DNA from: a bacterium
Lineage (GTDB): Bacteria > Ratteibacteria > UBA8468
Direction: 5' to 3'
NCBI GenBank assembly: GCA_030637775.1
Contig: DAOWFY010000154.1
Location: 1 to 14,071 of the forward strand
DNA length: 14,071 nucleotides
This document shows positions 6,382 through 12,714 of the stretch, one piece after another. The notes under the pieces were generated by a model, which made no database searches, was not told where the DNA came from, and saw only the letters and a program-made list of their open reading frames with translations. Each line of letters begins with the position of its first letter. Position 1 is the first letter of the stretch. The translations under genes and the position numbers were made by a program.

Positions 6382-7154
6382 AAGAAGTAAAAGAAAGCAT
6401 TGATGATGAGATCGGCCAAGACAATCAGAAGAAAGGAGAAGGCCACCGAGAGTGCTGTTGCCCTTCCTACGCCCTCTGCTCCTCCGGTAGTCTCAAGCCC
6501 CTGACGAGAGGCCACAACCACAATAATGATGCCAAAGATAAAAGACTTAAAGAGCCCGATTAAAAGATCTTTGAAGACAAGAAATCTGAATGACTGATAA
6601 AGATACATCCTTGAGTTTATTCCCATCCCATAGACGGCAATGAACCAGCCACCAAAAATAAAAAGAAAAATAGCTATGAGAGTAAGAGCAGGCATCATAA
6701 TGATGGCCGCAATGAGCCTTGGTCCTACCAAATAACTTAGCGGATTCACGGCAAGAGAGCGGAGGGCATCAATTTGCTCGGTAACCTGCATACTCCCTAT
6801 CTCTGCACTGATTGATGCTCCTACCCTACTGGCAATAATTAAGGCGACAAATATCGGAGATAACTCCCGAACGGCGGAGAGACTGACCAGACTGCCTACA
6901 TAGGTCTGAGCCCCCACCCTCTGGAGAGCAGCCGCCGATTGCATGGCTAAGATCATCCCCAGGAAGACAGAGATAACAGCAACCATGGGGAAGGATTTAT
7001 TCCCAAATTCATCCATCTGCTTGAGAACTTCCCCTCCCCTGAATTTTGCACTAAAAAGAGAGGCAACCGTTCTGAAAGAAAGAAGTCCTAAGGAACCAAA
7101 ATAGGAAAAAACACCTAATCCATCCCGTCCAAGATTCTCCAAAAATTTAGTCAT
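6378..7154 (-). CDS. mlaE: MlaE family ABC transporter permease
   Basis: Inner-membrane permease of the MCE lipid transporter. Seen: about five to six hydrophobic segments (for example 56-76, 100-112, 142-170, and two near the C-terminus) and the family hallmark AEIGSMQVTEQIDALRS at about 117-133, with P138 following. At 258 aa it matches MlaE/Ttg2B. It is first of the mlaE-mlaF-mlaD set and starts 36 bp after the dnaB stop on the same strand, so it may be co-transcribed with the ribosomal/replication cluster. Only a weak AGG, 7 nt before the ATG, serves as a ribosome binding site. Confidence 0.92.
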   Translation of the reverse strand: MTKFLENLGRDGLGVFSYFGSLGLLSFRTVASLFSAKFRGGEVLKQMDEFGNKSFPMVAVISVFLGMILAMQSAAALQRVGAQTYVGSLVSLSAVRELSPIFVALIIASRVGASISAEIGSMQVTEQIDALRSLAVNPLSYLVGPRLIAAIIMMPALTLIAIFLFIFGGWFIAVYGMGINSRMYLYQSFRFLVFKDLLIGLFKSFIFGIIIVVVASRQGLETTGGAEGVGRATALSVAFSFLLIVLADLIINAFFYFL

Positions 7155-7163
7155 AAGCGAACC

Positions 7164-7185
7164 TGTAGGGGTCGGAGTTGCTACA
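7164..7185. repeat. Short inverted repeat in the dnaB-mlaE gap
   Basis: TGTAG (7164-7168) and CTACA (7181-7185) bracket a 12-nt GC-rich loop, GGGTCGGAGTTG. It occupies most of the 36-bp gap. It may be a fragment of a dispersed repeat; it lacks the T-run of a terminator. Confidence 0.3.
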
Positions 7186-7190
7186 ATTTT

Positions 7191-8567
7191 TCATTCCTCT
7201 CTGGGAGACCAGGATTCAAATCTTGTATATTCCTTAATGAAGGTAAAGTTAATTGTGCCCGTGGGGCCATTACGTTGCTTGGCAATAATCAATTCGGTAG
7301 GCTTTTGTTTCTTTCCTTCCTCCGCAATTCCCTCAGTAACTGCTTCGATAATTTCTTCCTCTTCCCGATAGAGAAGTAGAACCAGATCGGCATCCTGTTC
7401 AATGGCTCCACTTTCTCGTAAATCGGAGAGTCGTGGTCGCCGATGCTCCTCTGCCGCCCGCCTCAACTGAGAAAGGGCGATAACAGGAATCCCCAACTCT
7501 TTAGCCAGGGCTTTAAGGGAGGCTGAAATTTCGGTAATCTCCTGTTGCCTGTTCTCAATCCTTGTTCTTGTTTGCATCAACTGCAGATAATCAACGATTG
7601 CCAATTTAATTCCCTCTTTGGCTACCAATCGCCGAGCCTTTGCCCTGATTTCCAGAATAGAAAGAGCCGGAGAATCGTCAATAAAGATTGGCGCCTCCTG
7701 CAATCTGCCTGCGGCCATTGTTAGATTGGGCCAATCAGAATCTTTGGAAAAGCCCGTCCTTAACTTTAAGAGATCTACCCTTGCCTCGGTGCAGAGCATC
7801 CTCTGAACTAACTGCTCCTTGGACATCTCTAAACTGAAAAAAGCCACAGGAACCTTTTCCTTGGCACCAAGATAAGAGGCGACATTAGCCGCAAGGGAGG
7901 TTTTGCCAACCGCGGGGCGGGAGGCAATAATAATGAACTCCGAAGGTTGAAATCCTGAAGTTCGCACGTCCAGTTCATGGAATCCGGTAGGCAATCCCGT
8001 AATATAGCCTTTTTGGTCGGCTGCTTCTCCAATCGTTTCGATAGTCTGATGAACCAGCTCCCTAAAGGGAATAACCTCTCCTTTCCTCTTGCGATATCCT
8101 CCCACATTAAAGATAAGTTTTTCTGCTTCATCCAAGGTCTTATCAACATCATCACTTCCCCAAACCTCATTAACAATCTTGTTACTATTCTCAATGAGAC
8201 GCCGCAGGATAAACTTATCCCTCACAATCTTAATATAGTGCTCTATATTTGCTGCCGAAGGAACGACATCAATAAGCCTTGTGAGGTAACTGGAACCACC
8301 GACCTCTTCTAAATTGTGCTCGCTTTTCAGTCTGTTCGTCAGAGTAACAAGATCGCAGGACTCATTCTTCTCAAAGAGATCTACAATTGCCTTAAAGATT
8401 TTGCGATGGCCTTCCTTATAAAAATTTTCCGGAGTAATCTCCTCAATCGCCTTATTTCTGGCTTTTTCCTCTAAAAGCATGGAGCCAAGAAGTGCCTGCT
8501 CAGCCTCAATATTGGCCGGTGGAACCTTCTCCATCTCGTCCACTGAAGAACTCTTTCTTCTCGCCAT
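7191..8567 (-). CDS. dnaB: Replicative DNA helicase DnaB
   Basis: Hexameric 5'-3' helicase that unwinds the replication fork and recruits primase. Seen: the N-terminal primase-interaction domain (about 17-120, from NIEAEQALLGSML), linker, and RecA-like motor with Walker A SRPAVGKT (216-223), catalytic Glu in FFSLEMS (E246), Walker B LAIVDYLQLM (D326), SQLRR (366-370), DLRESGAIEQDAD (382-394) and the arginine-finger region KQRNGPTG (430-437). At 458 aa it is normal and free of inteins, although dnaB is a common intein host. It follows rplI by 33 bp, and that gap is almost entirely a repeat (8569-8596). The repeat also gives the only candidate ribosome binding site, GAAGGGAAG. Confidence 0.97.
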   Translation of the reverse strand: MARRKSSSVDEMEKVPPANIEAEQALLGSMLLEEKARNKAIEEITPENFYKEGHRKIFKAIVDLFEKNESCDLVTLTNRLKSEHNLEEVGGSSYLTRLIDVVPSAANIEHYIKIVRDKFILRRLIENSNKIVNEVWGSDDVDKTLDEAEKLIFNVGGYRKRKGEVIPFRELVHQTIETIGEAADQKGYITGLPTGFHELDVRTSGFQPSEFIIIASRPAVGKTSLAANVASYLGAKEKVPVAFFSLEMSKEQLVQRMLCTEARVDLLKLRTGFSKDSDWPNLTMAAGRLQEAPIFIDDSPALSILEIRAKARRLVAKEGIKLAIVDYLQLMQTRTRIENRQQEITEISASLKALAKELGIPVIALSQLRRAAEEHRRPRLSDLRESGAIEQDADLVLLLYREEEEIIEAVTEGIAEEGKKQKPTELIIAKQRNGPTGTINFTFIKEYTRFESWSPREE

Positions 8568-8568
8568 T

Positions 8569-8596
8569 TGAGATTCTTCCCTTCGTTCAGAATGAC
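8569..8596. repeat. GAGATTCTTC...TCAGAATGAC repeat, copy A (rplI/dnaB gap)
   Basis: On the + strand it reads TGAGATTCTTC, then CCTTCGT, then TCAGAATGAC. It matches the copy at 10924-10953 at both ends, with a 7-9 nt variable middle. It fills the gap between rplI and dnaB. Confidence 0.8.
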
Positions 8597-8600
8597 TTCG

Positions 8601-9050
8601 TCACTTTTCCTTTATTACCCAAACCTTCAACTCGCTTTCTATCCCTGGAGCAAGCCTTAAAGGAATCTTGTAGACTCCTAACCTCTTTATTGGTTCAGAT
8701 AGAAGGACTGATTGCTTTTCCAGTTTGATTCCCTGCTCCTTGGAAAGAGCGGTAATAACCTCCTCCTTTGTCACCGAGCCAAAGAGCCTCTCCTTTTCCC
8801 CTACCCGAGCCGCGATGGTGCAGGAGATTTTTCTTATTTTTTCTGCTAATGTTCTTGCCTCTTCCTTCTCTTTTTCTTCCTTTTTTCTTTTTCTCTTCTT
8901 TTCTACCTCCAATAGTTTGATATTGCTTATCGTCGCTGAATAAACCCATCCTTTCGGGAGAAGAAAATTTCGGGCATAACCATCCTTTACCCCTATCACC
9001 TCTCCCTCTTTTCCTAATTTCTCCACATCCTTCCTCAGAATGATTTTCAT
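8601..9050 (-). CDS. rplI: 50S ribosomal protein bL9
   Basis: Large-subunit protein that binds 23S rRNA near the L1 stalk and extends between ribosomes. Seen: the N-terminal rRNA-binding domain [34 protein letters not shown], the long connecting helix rich in K and E (about 45-75), and a C-terminal domain beginning near RLFGSVT. At 149 aa it is full length (family about 148). Its ATG overlaps the rpsR stop as ATGA. The stop codon at 8601-8603 is 4 nt from the repeat at 8569-8596. Confidence 0.96.
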   Translation of the reverse strand: MKIILRKDVEKLGKEGEVIGVKDGYARNFLLPKGWVYSATISNIKLLEVEKKRKRKKEEKEKEEARTLAEKIRKISCTIAARVGEKERLFGSVTKEEVITALSKEQGIKLEKQSVLLSEPIKRLGVYKIPLRLAPGIESELKVWVIKEK

Positions 9051-9298
9051 CTCACTATATACGGTAATAGCCCCATAAACCTTGCCCTTTTAATTGCCCG
9101 AGAAAGAGCACGCTGATGCTTAAGGCAAGTTCCGGTAGTAGATCGGGGGAGGATTTTGCCCCTGCCGCTGATGGATCTTCTAATTTTGCTTATATCCTTA
9201 TAGTCAATCTTCTCAGCACGATCCTTGCAGAACCTACATACCTTCGGAAGTAGCCTCTCCCTTTTCCTTTTCTTCCTTTTCTTTCTCTCTTTCGCCAT
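9047..9298 (-). CDS. rpsR: 30S ribosomal protein bS18, zinc-binding type
   Basis: Small-subunit platform protein that pairs with bS6. Seen: a lysine/arginine-rich N-terminus (1-15), [17 protein letters not shown], the core [34 protein letters not shown], and a short tail. The CxxC at C21/C24 with a later C and H (TCLKH) suggests the cysteine-containing form that may bind zinc. At 83 aa it is normal. The start is ATG at 9298, since no other start codon occurs before the conserved KVCRFC. That places the first 65 nt inside the ssb frame, an unusual overlap (see finding). It is coupled to rplI by ATGA. Confidence 0.95.
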   Translation of the reverse strand: MAKERKKRKKRKRERLLPKVCRFCKDRAEKIDYKDISKIRRSISGRGKILPRSTTGTCLKHQRALSRAIKRARFMGLLPYIVR

Positions 9299-9659
9299 AG
9301 GTAACCTCTCCCTCTAAGGTTGGCACAGGAGCTTTTCCTAAAAATTGTAATCTCTCAATCCTTACCTCTAAGGTACTGCGTTTCTCCTTATTCGCTGTCT
9401 CCCAACTCCGATAGATAAGCCTTCCTTCCACAAATACGGGGCTTCCCTTTTTGAGATACTCCCCGGCTAACTCTGCCTGTCTTCCCCAGGCAACTAAGGT
9501 AACAAAGCAGGTCTCTTCCTTTAGTTCTCCTTCCTTACTCTTATACTTCCGGCTGGTGGCTAATCCAAGATTAGCCACGGGGGTTCCTCCTGCAGTATAA
9601 CGCAGCTCAGGGTCCCTGGTTAAATTTCCGATTAAAAAGACTTTATTGCAACTAGCCAT
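9234..9659 (-). CDS. ssb: Single-stranded DNA-binding protein SSB (no acidic tip)
   Basis: Coats single-stranded DNA during replication and repair. Seen: an OB-fold of about 109 residues ([22 protein letters not shown]..., [40 protein letters not shown]...) with the usual family signatures. The tail is only about 32 residues and ends [10 protein letters not shown] instead of the usual acidic D-D-[IL]-P-F tip that recruits partner proteins. Its last 21 codons overlap the start of rpsR in another frame. At 141 aa it is shorter than E. coli SSB (178 aa). Its ATG overlaps the rpsF stop (TGATG). The rpsF-ssb-rpsR order is the standard bacterial one, in which this SSB is usually the main copy. Confidence 0.94.
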   Translation of the reverse strand: MASCNKVFLIGNLTRDPELRYTAGGTPVANLGLATSRKYKSKEGELKEETCFVTLVAWGRQAELAGEYLKKGSPVFVEGRLIYRSWETANKEKRSTLEVRIERLQFLGKAPVPTLEGEVTYGEREKEKEEKEKGEATSEGM

Positions 9660-9946
9660 CAGTGTTTTTTTAGAATGAAATACCTCAAAACTCTCTCTTT
9701 CAAATCGAGTTCCTTCTTAATATCCCTTATACTCTCTGGAGGAAGTTTCATCTCAAAGAGGACATAAAAGCCTTCCTTCTTCTCTTTGATGGGATAGGCA
9801 AGAATTCGCTTTCCCCAGATATTGGTCGCCTCAACCTTTCCTTTATACTTATCAATAATCTTGGTAATTCCTTCAATCTCCTCCTTAACCTCTTTCTCCC
9901 CTAAGCCGGGATCAAGAATAAATAGATTTTCGTAATTTCTCACCAT
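9659..9946 (-). CDS. rpsF: 30S ribosomal protein bS6
   Basis: Small-subunit protein that binds bS18 and helps fold the 16S platform. Seen: RNYENLFILDPGL at the N-terminus, the WGKRILAYPIKEKKEGFYVLFEM core, and a C-terminal helix ending KERVLRYFILKKH; there is no long C-terminal extension. At 95 aa the length is normal. A consensus-like promoter ends only 9 nt upstream of the ATG, so the mRNA would be nearly leaderless, and no Shine-Dalgarno is visible. A GTG one codon downstream (9943) is an alternative start that would also fit the family N-terminus. It is first of the rpsF-ssb-rpsR-rplI-dnaB cluster. Confidence 0.95.
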   Translation of the reverse strand: MVRNYENLFILDPGLGEKEVKEEIEGITKIIDKYKGKVEATNIWGKRILAYPIKEKKEGFYVLFEMKLPPESIRDIKKELDLKERVLRYFILKKH

Positions 9947-9955
9947 AATCTTTTC

Positions 9956-9983
9956 ATTATACCCTTTCTTCTTAAAAAGTCAA
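9956..9983 (-). promoter_or_regulatory. Sigma70-type promoter of the rpsF-ssb-rpsR-rplI-dnaB cluster
   Basis: On the - strand, TTGACT (9978-9983), a 16-bp spacer and a perfect TATAAT (9956-9961). It lies between the 3' end of tRNA-Leu (9987) and the rpsF ATG (9946). The predicted start of transcription is near 9949-9950, only about 3-4 nt before the ATG. Confidence 0.75.
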
Positions 9984-9986
9984 CAG

Positions 9987-10070
9987 TGGGGATAGAGAGA
10001 TTTGAACTCTCACGGTCTTTCGACCACTAGCTCCTGAAGCTAGCGCGTCTGCCAGTTCCGCCATATCCCC
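9987..10070 (-). tRNA. tRNA-Leu (anticodon CAG)
   Basis: An 84-nt class II tRNA. Acceptor GGGGATA pairs with TATCCCC and the discriminator is A. The D-arm contains GCG...CGC with loop AACTGGCAGA. Anticodon stem CTAGC/GCTAG encloses the loop TTCAGGA, giving anticodon CAG (reads CUG). The long variable arm GGTC-GAAA-GACC marks a leucine-type class II tRNA. The T-arm is GAGAG-TTCAAAT-CTCTC. The 3' CCA is not encoded (CTG follows), so it must be added after transcription. The first 44 nt of the gene overlap the 3' end of the holB reading frame. Confidence 0.95.
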
Positions 10071-10908
10071 CTTTAATTGCCAAGATGTTCATCAACATTA
10101 CTTCTAAGGAAAGTTTAAGGTTAGCGCTCTGATGAATTTGGGCTCGAGTATTGATAATGAGCTCGATTATTTCCATAATCTGAGAAGAACTTAACTCCTC
10201 ATCAGTCAGCTCTGGATTGGTCAAAAATCTTTTATCCGCTCCATTTTTAAGGAGAAGAAGATCGCGATAAAAAGATAGAAGCAATTTTAGAGAGGAATCT
10301 ATCTCATTCTCATTTATAATTTCTTCCGCCATAGCAAAAATCCCCAAAGGATTCTGCAAAGAAAGGGAATTCATCGCTGCGATCAGCCTTTCCTGAATCT
10401 CCTTTTCCTCTTTTTTGAGAACTCTCTTACCGGAAGAAAACATAATTTTTTGACACCGAGATACGATTGTCGGAAGAAACTCCTTATCACTTTTGGCAAT
10501 CAGGAGAAGTGTCGTATACTCAGGTGGTTCCTCTAAGGTCTTCAGAAAAGCATTACTTGTTTCTTCATTTAGCCTCTCGACCTCGAAGATATAAACTCTT
10601 TTCTTTCCCTGATAAGGCTTAAAATACATCTCTTTCTGAATCTCCCTTAGCTCATCAATCGTAAGAGAGGAAACTACGCCTTCTCCTCTCAACCATTTCA
10701 CATCAGGGTGAACAAAGGATTCAATCTTCAAACAGTTTTCGCAGCTATTGCAGGGGAAATCTTTCTTCTCGCATTCGATTGCTTTGGCAAAGTTTAAAGC
10801 GGCCTTTTCTTTATCCTCAGAAGAGCCAGCAAAGAAGAGATAGGCAGAACTCAAGCGTCCCTTAGCAATGGAATTTTTTAGGTAGCGCTCAATCCTTTTG
10901 GCTTCCAT
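10027..10908 (-). CDS. holB: DNA polymerase III subunit delta' (HolB)
   Basis: Clamp-loader subunit that helps place the sliding clamp on DNA. Seen: a degenerate P-loop (GSSEDKEKAA, 28-37; no GKT/S), as expected for delta'; a zinc module C46-x6-C53-x2-C56-x2-C59 followed by HPDV; IDELREIQKEMYFKPYQGKKRVYIFEVERLNEETSNAFLKTLEEPP in pieces typical of clamp loaders (84-129); and sensor-1 SRCQ (150-153). At 293 aa it is near usual length. The last 15 codons (GGYGGTGRRASFRS, stop TAG) are read through the 5' half of the tRNA-Leu gene. No Shine-Dalgarno precedes the ATG, but a TATAAT (10917-10922) lies 8 nt upstream. Confidence 0.9.
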   Translation of the reverse strand: MEAKRIERYLKNSIAKGRLSSAYLFFAGSSEDKEKAALNFAKAIECEKKDFPCNSCENCLKIESFVHPDVKWLRGEGVVSSLTIDELREIQKEMYFKPYQGKKRVYIFEVERLNEETSNAFLKTLEEPPEYTTLLLIAKSDKEFLPTIVSRCQKIMFSSGKRVLKKEEKEIQERLIAAMNSLSLQNPLGIFAMAEEIINENEIDSSLKLLLSFYRDLLLLKNGADKRFLTNPELTDEELSSSQIMEIIELIINTRAQIHQSANLKLSLEVMLMNILAIKGGYGGTGRRASFRS

Positions 10909-10923
10909 ACGACAAAATTATAT

Positions 10924-10953
10924 TGAGATTCTTCGCCTTTGGCTCAGAATGAC
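10924..10953. repeat. GAGATTCTTC...TCAGAATGAC repeat, copy B (tmk/holB gap)
   Basis: Reads TGAGATTCTTC, then GCCTTTGGC, then TCAGAATGAC on the + strand. It shares both ends with copy A at 8569-8596. The centre GCCTTTGGC can form a small hairpin. It takes up most of the 48-bp gap between tmk and holB, next to a TATAAT that may serve holB. Confidence 0.8.
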
Positions 10954-10956
10954 ACT

Positions 10957-11601
10957 CTATGTCATTTTTGTGAGAAGTGGAAGAACAGCCTTTTTTATCT
11001 CTTGAAATGTATCATCTTCATCTGCTCTTACAGGAATTATCTTAATCCTTTTCTTATTGCAAAGAGCAATTTTAAGGTAACCCTTTCTCACTCGTTGATG
11101 GAAAGACAAAGGTTCATTCTCAAACCTGTCTGCCGACAGAGAGGATTTCTGCCCCTTTCTGCTTTTAGTTCTCTTCAAAGCAGCCTTTGGCCTCTCATCC
11201 AAAAGAATAGTAAGGTCTGGGGTTATCCCTTTTGTAACAATTTTGTTCAACCTTACTATGAGACCTTTGTCTATCCCTCTTCCATATCCCTGGTAGGCAA
11301 GAGTTGAATCGGAAAACCGATCAATAATAAGAATTTTCCCCTTCTTAAGGGAGGGAAGGATGGTTTCTTTCACCAACTGAGCCCGGCAAGCAAAAAAGAG
11401 GAATAGTTCGCTAAGCCCTTCTATTTCGCCTTTAGAATAAAGTAAAATCTTTTTGACGCTTTCGCCAAGATTGCTGCCTCCAGGTTCCTCCAGATGAATG
11501 GTATCATATCCTATCCTCCTTAGCCAATGGTACAGCCTTCTGCTTTGTGTACTCTTGCCACTTCCGTCAACCCCTTCAAAACTAATCAGGATCCCCTTCA
11601 T
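10957..11601 (-). CDS. tmk: Thymidylate kinase
   Basis: Phosphorylates dTMP to dTDP for DNA synthesis. Seen: Walker A FEGVDGSGKST (8-18), the dTMP-binding EEPGGSNLGE (38-47), IIDRFSDSTLAYQGYGRGID (92-111) with the DR motif (D94/R95), PDLTILLD (128-135), and the LID-like DRFENEPLSFHQRVRKGYL (158-176). At 214 aa the length is usual. The LID segment SSLSADR is encoded by a palindrome resembling the one in mtaB; the DR itself is family-conserved. It lies 6 bp after tgt and is followed by holB, a common tmk-holB pairing in bacteria. Confidence 0.95.
   Translation of the reverse strand: MKGILISFEGVDGSGKSTQSRRLYHWLRRIGYDTIHLEEPGGSNLGESVKKILLYSKGEIEGLSELFLFFACRAQLVKETILPSLKKGKILIIDRFSDSTLAYQGYGRGIDKGLIVRLNKIVTKGITPDLTILLDERPKAALKRTKSRKGQKSSLSADRFENEPLSFHQRVRKGYLKIALCNKKRIKIIPVRADEDDTFQEIKKAVLPLLTKMT
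11125..11144. repeat. Diverged GC palindrome inside tmk (possible)
   Basis: CCTGTCTGCCGACAG (11125-11139) differs from the mtaB palindrome CCTGCCTGCCGGCAG by one C-to-T and one matching G-to-A change, which keeps the stem paired. It encodes L-S-A-D-R on the - strand, parallel to L-P-A-G-R in MtaB. Because DR is conserved in thymidylate kinases, chance similarity cannot be excluded. Confidence 0.4.
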
Positions 11602-11607
11602 CTTTTT

Positions 11608-12714
11608 CTATAATAGTTTAGTCGTTAAAAGTTCCTTTGTCAAAGAGTAAAAAGAGGCAAATCTATTCTCTCTGATTGCTTTTCTTGCCTCCTTCATCAA
11701 ATGGTTAAGGAAAAAGAGATTATGATAGGAGGCCAATCTCAAAGCTAAAAGTTCGCCAACATTAAAGAGATGTCTGAGATAGGCACGGGTGTAATTTCGG
11801 CAGACAGGACAATCGCAATCCTCGTCGATAGGAGTGAGATCGTCCTTGAATATACTGTCCCGGATGATAATTTTCCCTTGATGGGTCAGGCAACTGCCAT
11901 TGCGGGCGATCTGGGTAGGAAAACTGCTGTCAAAAAGGTCAATTCCTCGCTCAATCATTTCCAATATCTGCTCTGGCTTGCCAAGACCCATTAAATAACG
12001 GGGTTTATTCTCCGGCATCAAGGGGACTAAAGAATCAATTACCTCAAGCATCATTTCCTCAGGTTCCCCCACCGAAAGGCTTCCAATCCCATAACCGGGA
12101 AAATTAATTTTCTCCAATTTCTCTATAGCTATCTTGCGTAGCTCTTTATAGATAGAGCCTTGAATAATCCCGAATAAAAGTTGCTCATTCTTTTTATGCG
12201 TTTTTTTACATCTTATTGCCCATCTTGCCGTTCGCTCCATTGCCTCCTCTGCTTTTTTGTATTCTGTCGGATATCCCAAACATTCATCAAATGCCATAAT
12301 GATATCTGCTCCTAAAATTTCTTGAATCTTGATTGAGGTCTCCGGGGAAAAGAAGTGGGAAGAACCATCAAGAGAGGAGTGAAAATCAGCTCCCTCTTCC
12401 GTTACCTTTGTATTCTTTAGGCTAAAGACCTGATAACCTCCGGAATCGGTAAGAATTGCACCATTCCAGTTCATAAACCGATGCAGACCCCCAGATTTTT
12501 TAATGATTTCAATCCCTGGTTTTAAATAAAGGTGAAAAGCATTAGCCAAGATGAGTTGATAGTCCATCTCCTTTAATTCCTCTGAGGAAAGGGTCTTTAC
12601 CGAGCCAATTGTCCCAACCGGCATAAAGGCGGGAGTGAGGATTTTTCCATGAGCAGTGGTAATCTCTCCCAACCTTGCCCTTGTTTCTTTATCCTGGCAG
12701 ATTATTTTGAACAT
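11608..12714 (-). CDS. tgt: tRNA-guanine transglycosylase (Tgt)
   Basis: Exchanges guanine-34 of GUN-anticodon tRNAs for preQ1 on the way to queuosine. Seen: AFMPVGTIGSVKTL (29-42), ILTDSGGYQVFSL with catalytic D90 (87-99), FDECLGYP (142-149), FGIIQGS (181-187), YLMGLGKPEQI (240-250), nucleophile D262 in DLFDSSFPTQIARNG, and zinc ligands C300, C302, C305 and H331. At 368 aa it is normal. Two substitutions stand out: GSLSVGE where GGLAVGE is usual, and SSFPTQ where CVxPTR is usual (see finding). The first 26 nt overlap the end of the MFS gene. No queA or queuosine salvage gene is in the window. Confidence 0.92.
   Translation of the reverse strand: MFKIICQDKETRARLGEITTAHGKILTPAFMPVGTIGSVKTLSSEELKEMDYQLILANAFHLYLKPGIEIIKKSGGLHRFMNWNGAILTDSGGYQVFSLKNTKVTEEGADFHSSLDGSSHFFSPETSIKIQEILGADIIMAFDECLGYPTEYKKAEEAMERTARWAIRCKKTHKKNEQLLFGIIQGSIYKELRKIAIEKLEKINFPGYGIGSLSVGEPEEMMLEVIDSLVPLMPENKPRYLMGLGKPEQILEMIERGIDLFDSSFPTQIARNGSCLTHQGKIIIRDSIFKDDLTPIDEDCDCPVCRNYTRAYLRHLFNVGELLALRLASYHNLFFLNHLMKEARKAIRENRFASFYSLTKELLTTKLL

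Noticed and set aside
7191-8567. Intein in dnaB
   Set aside because: All helicase motifs are at normal spacing and the protein is 458 aa with no inserted domain.
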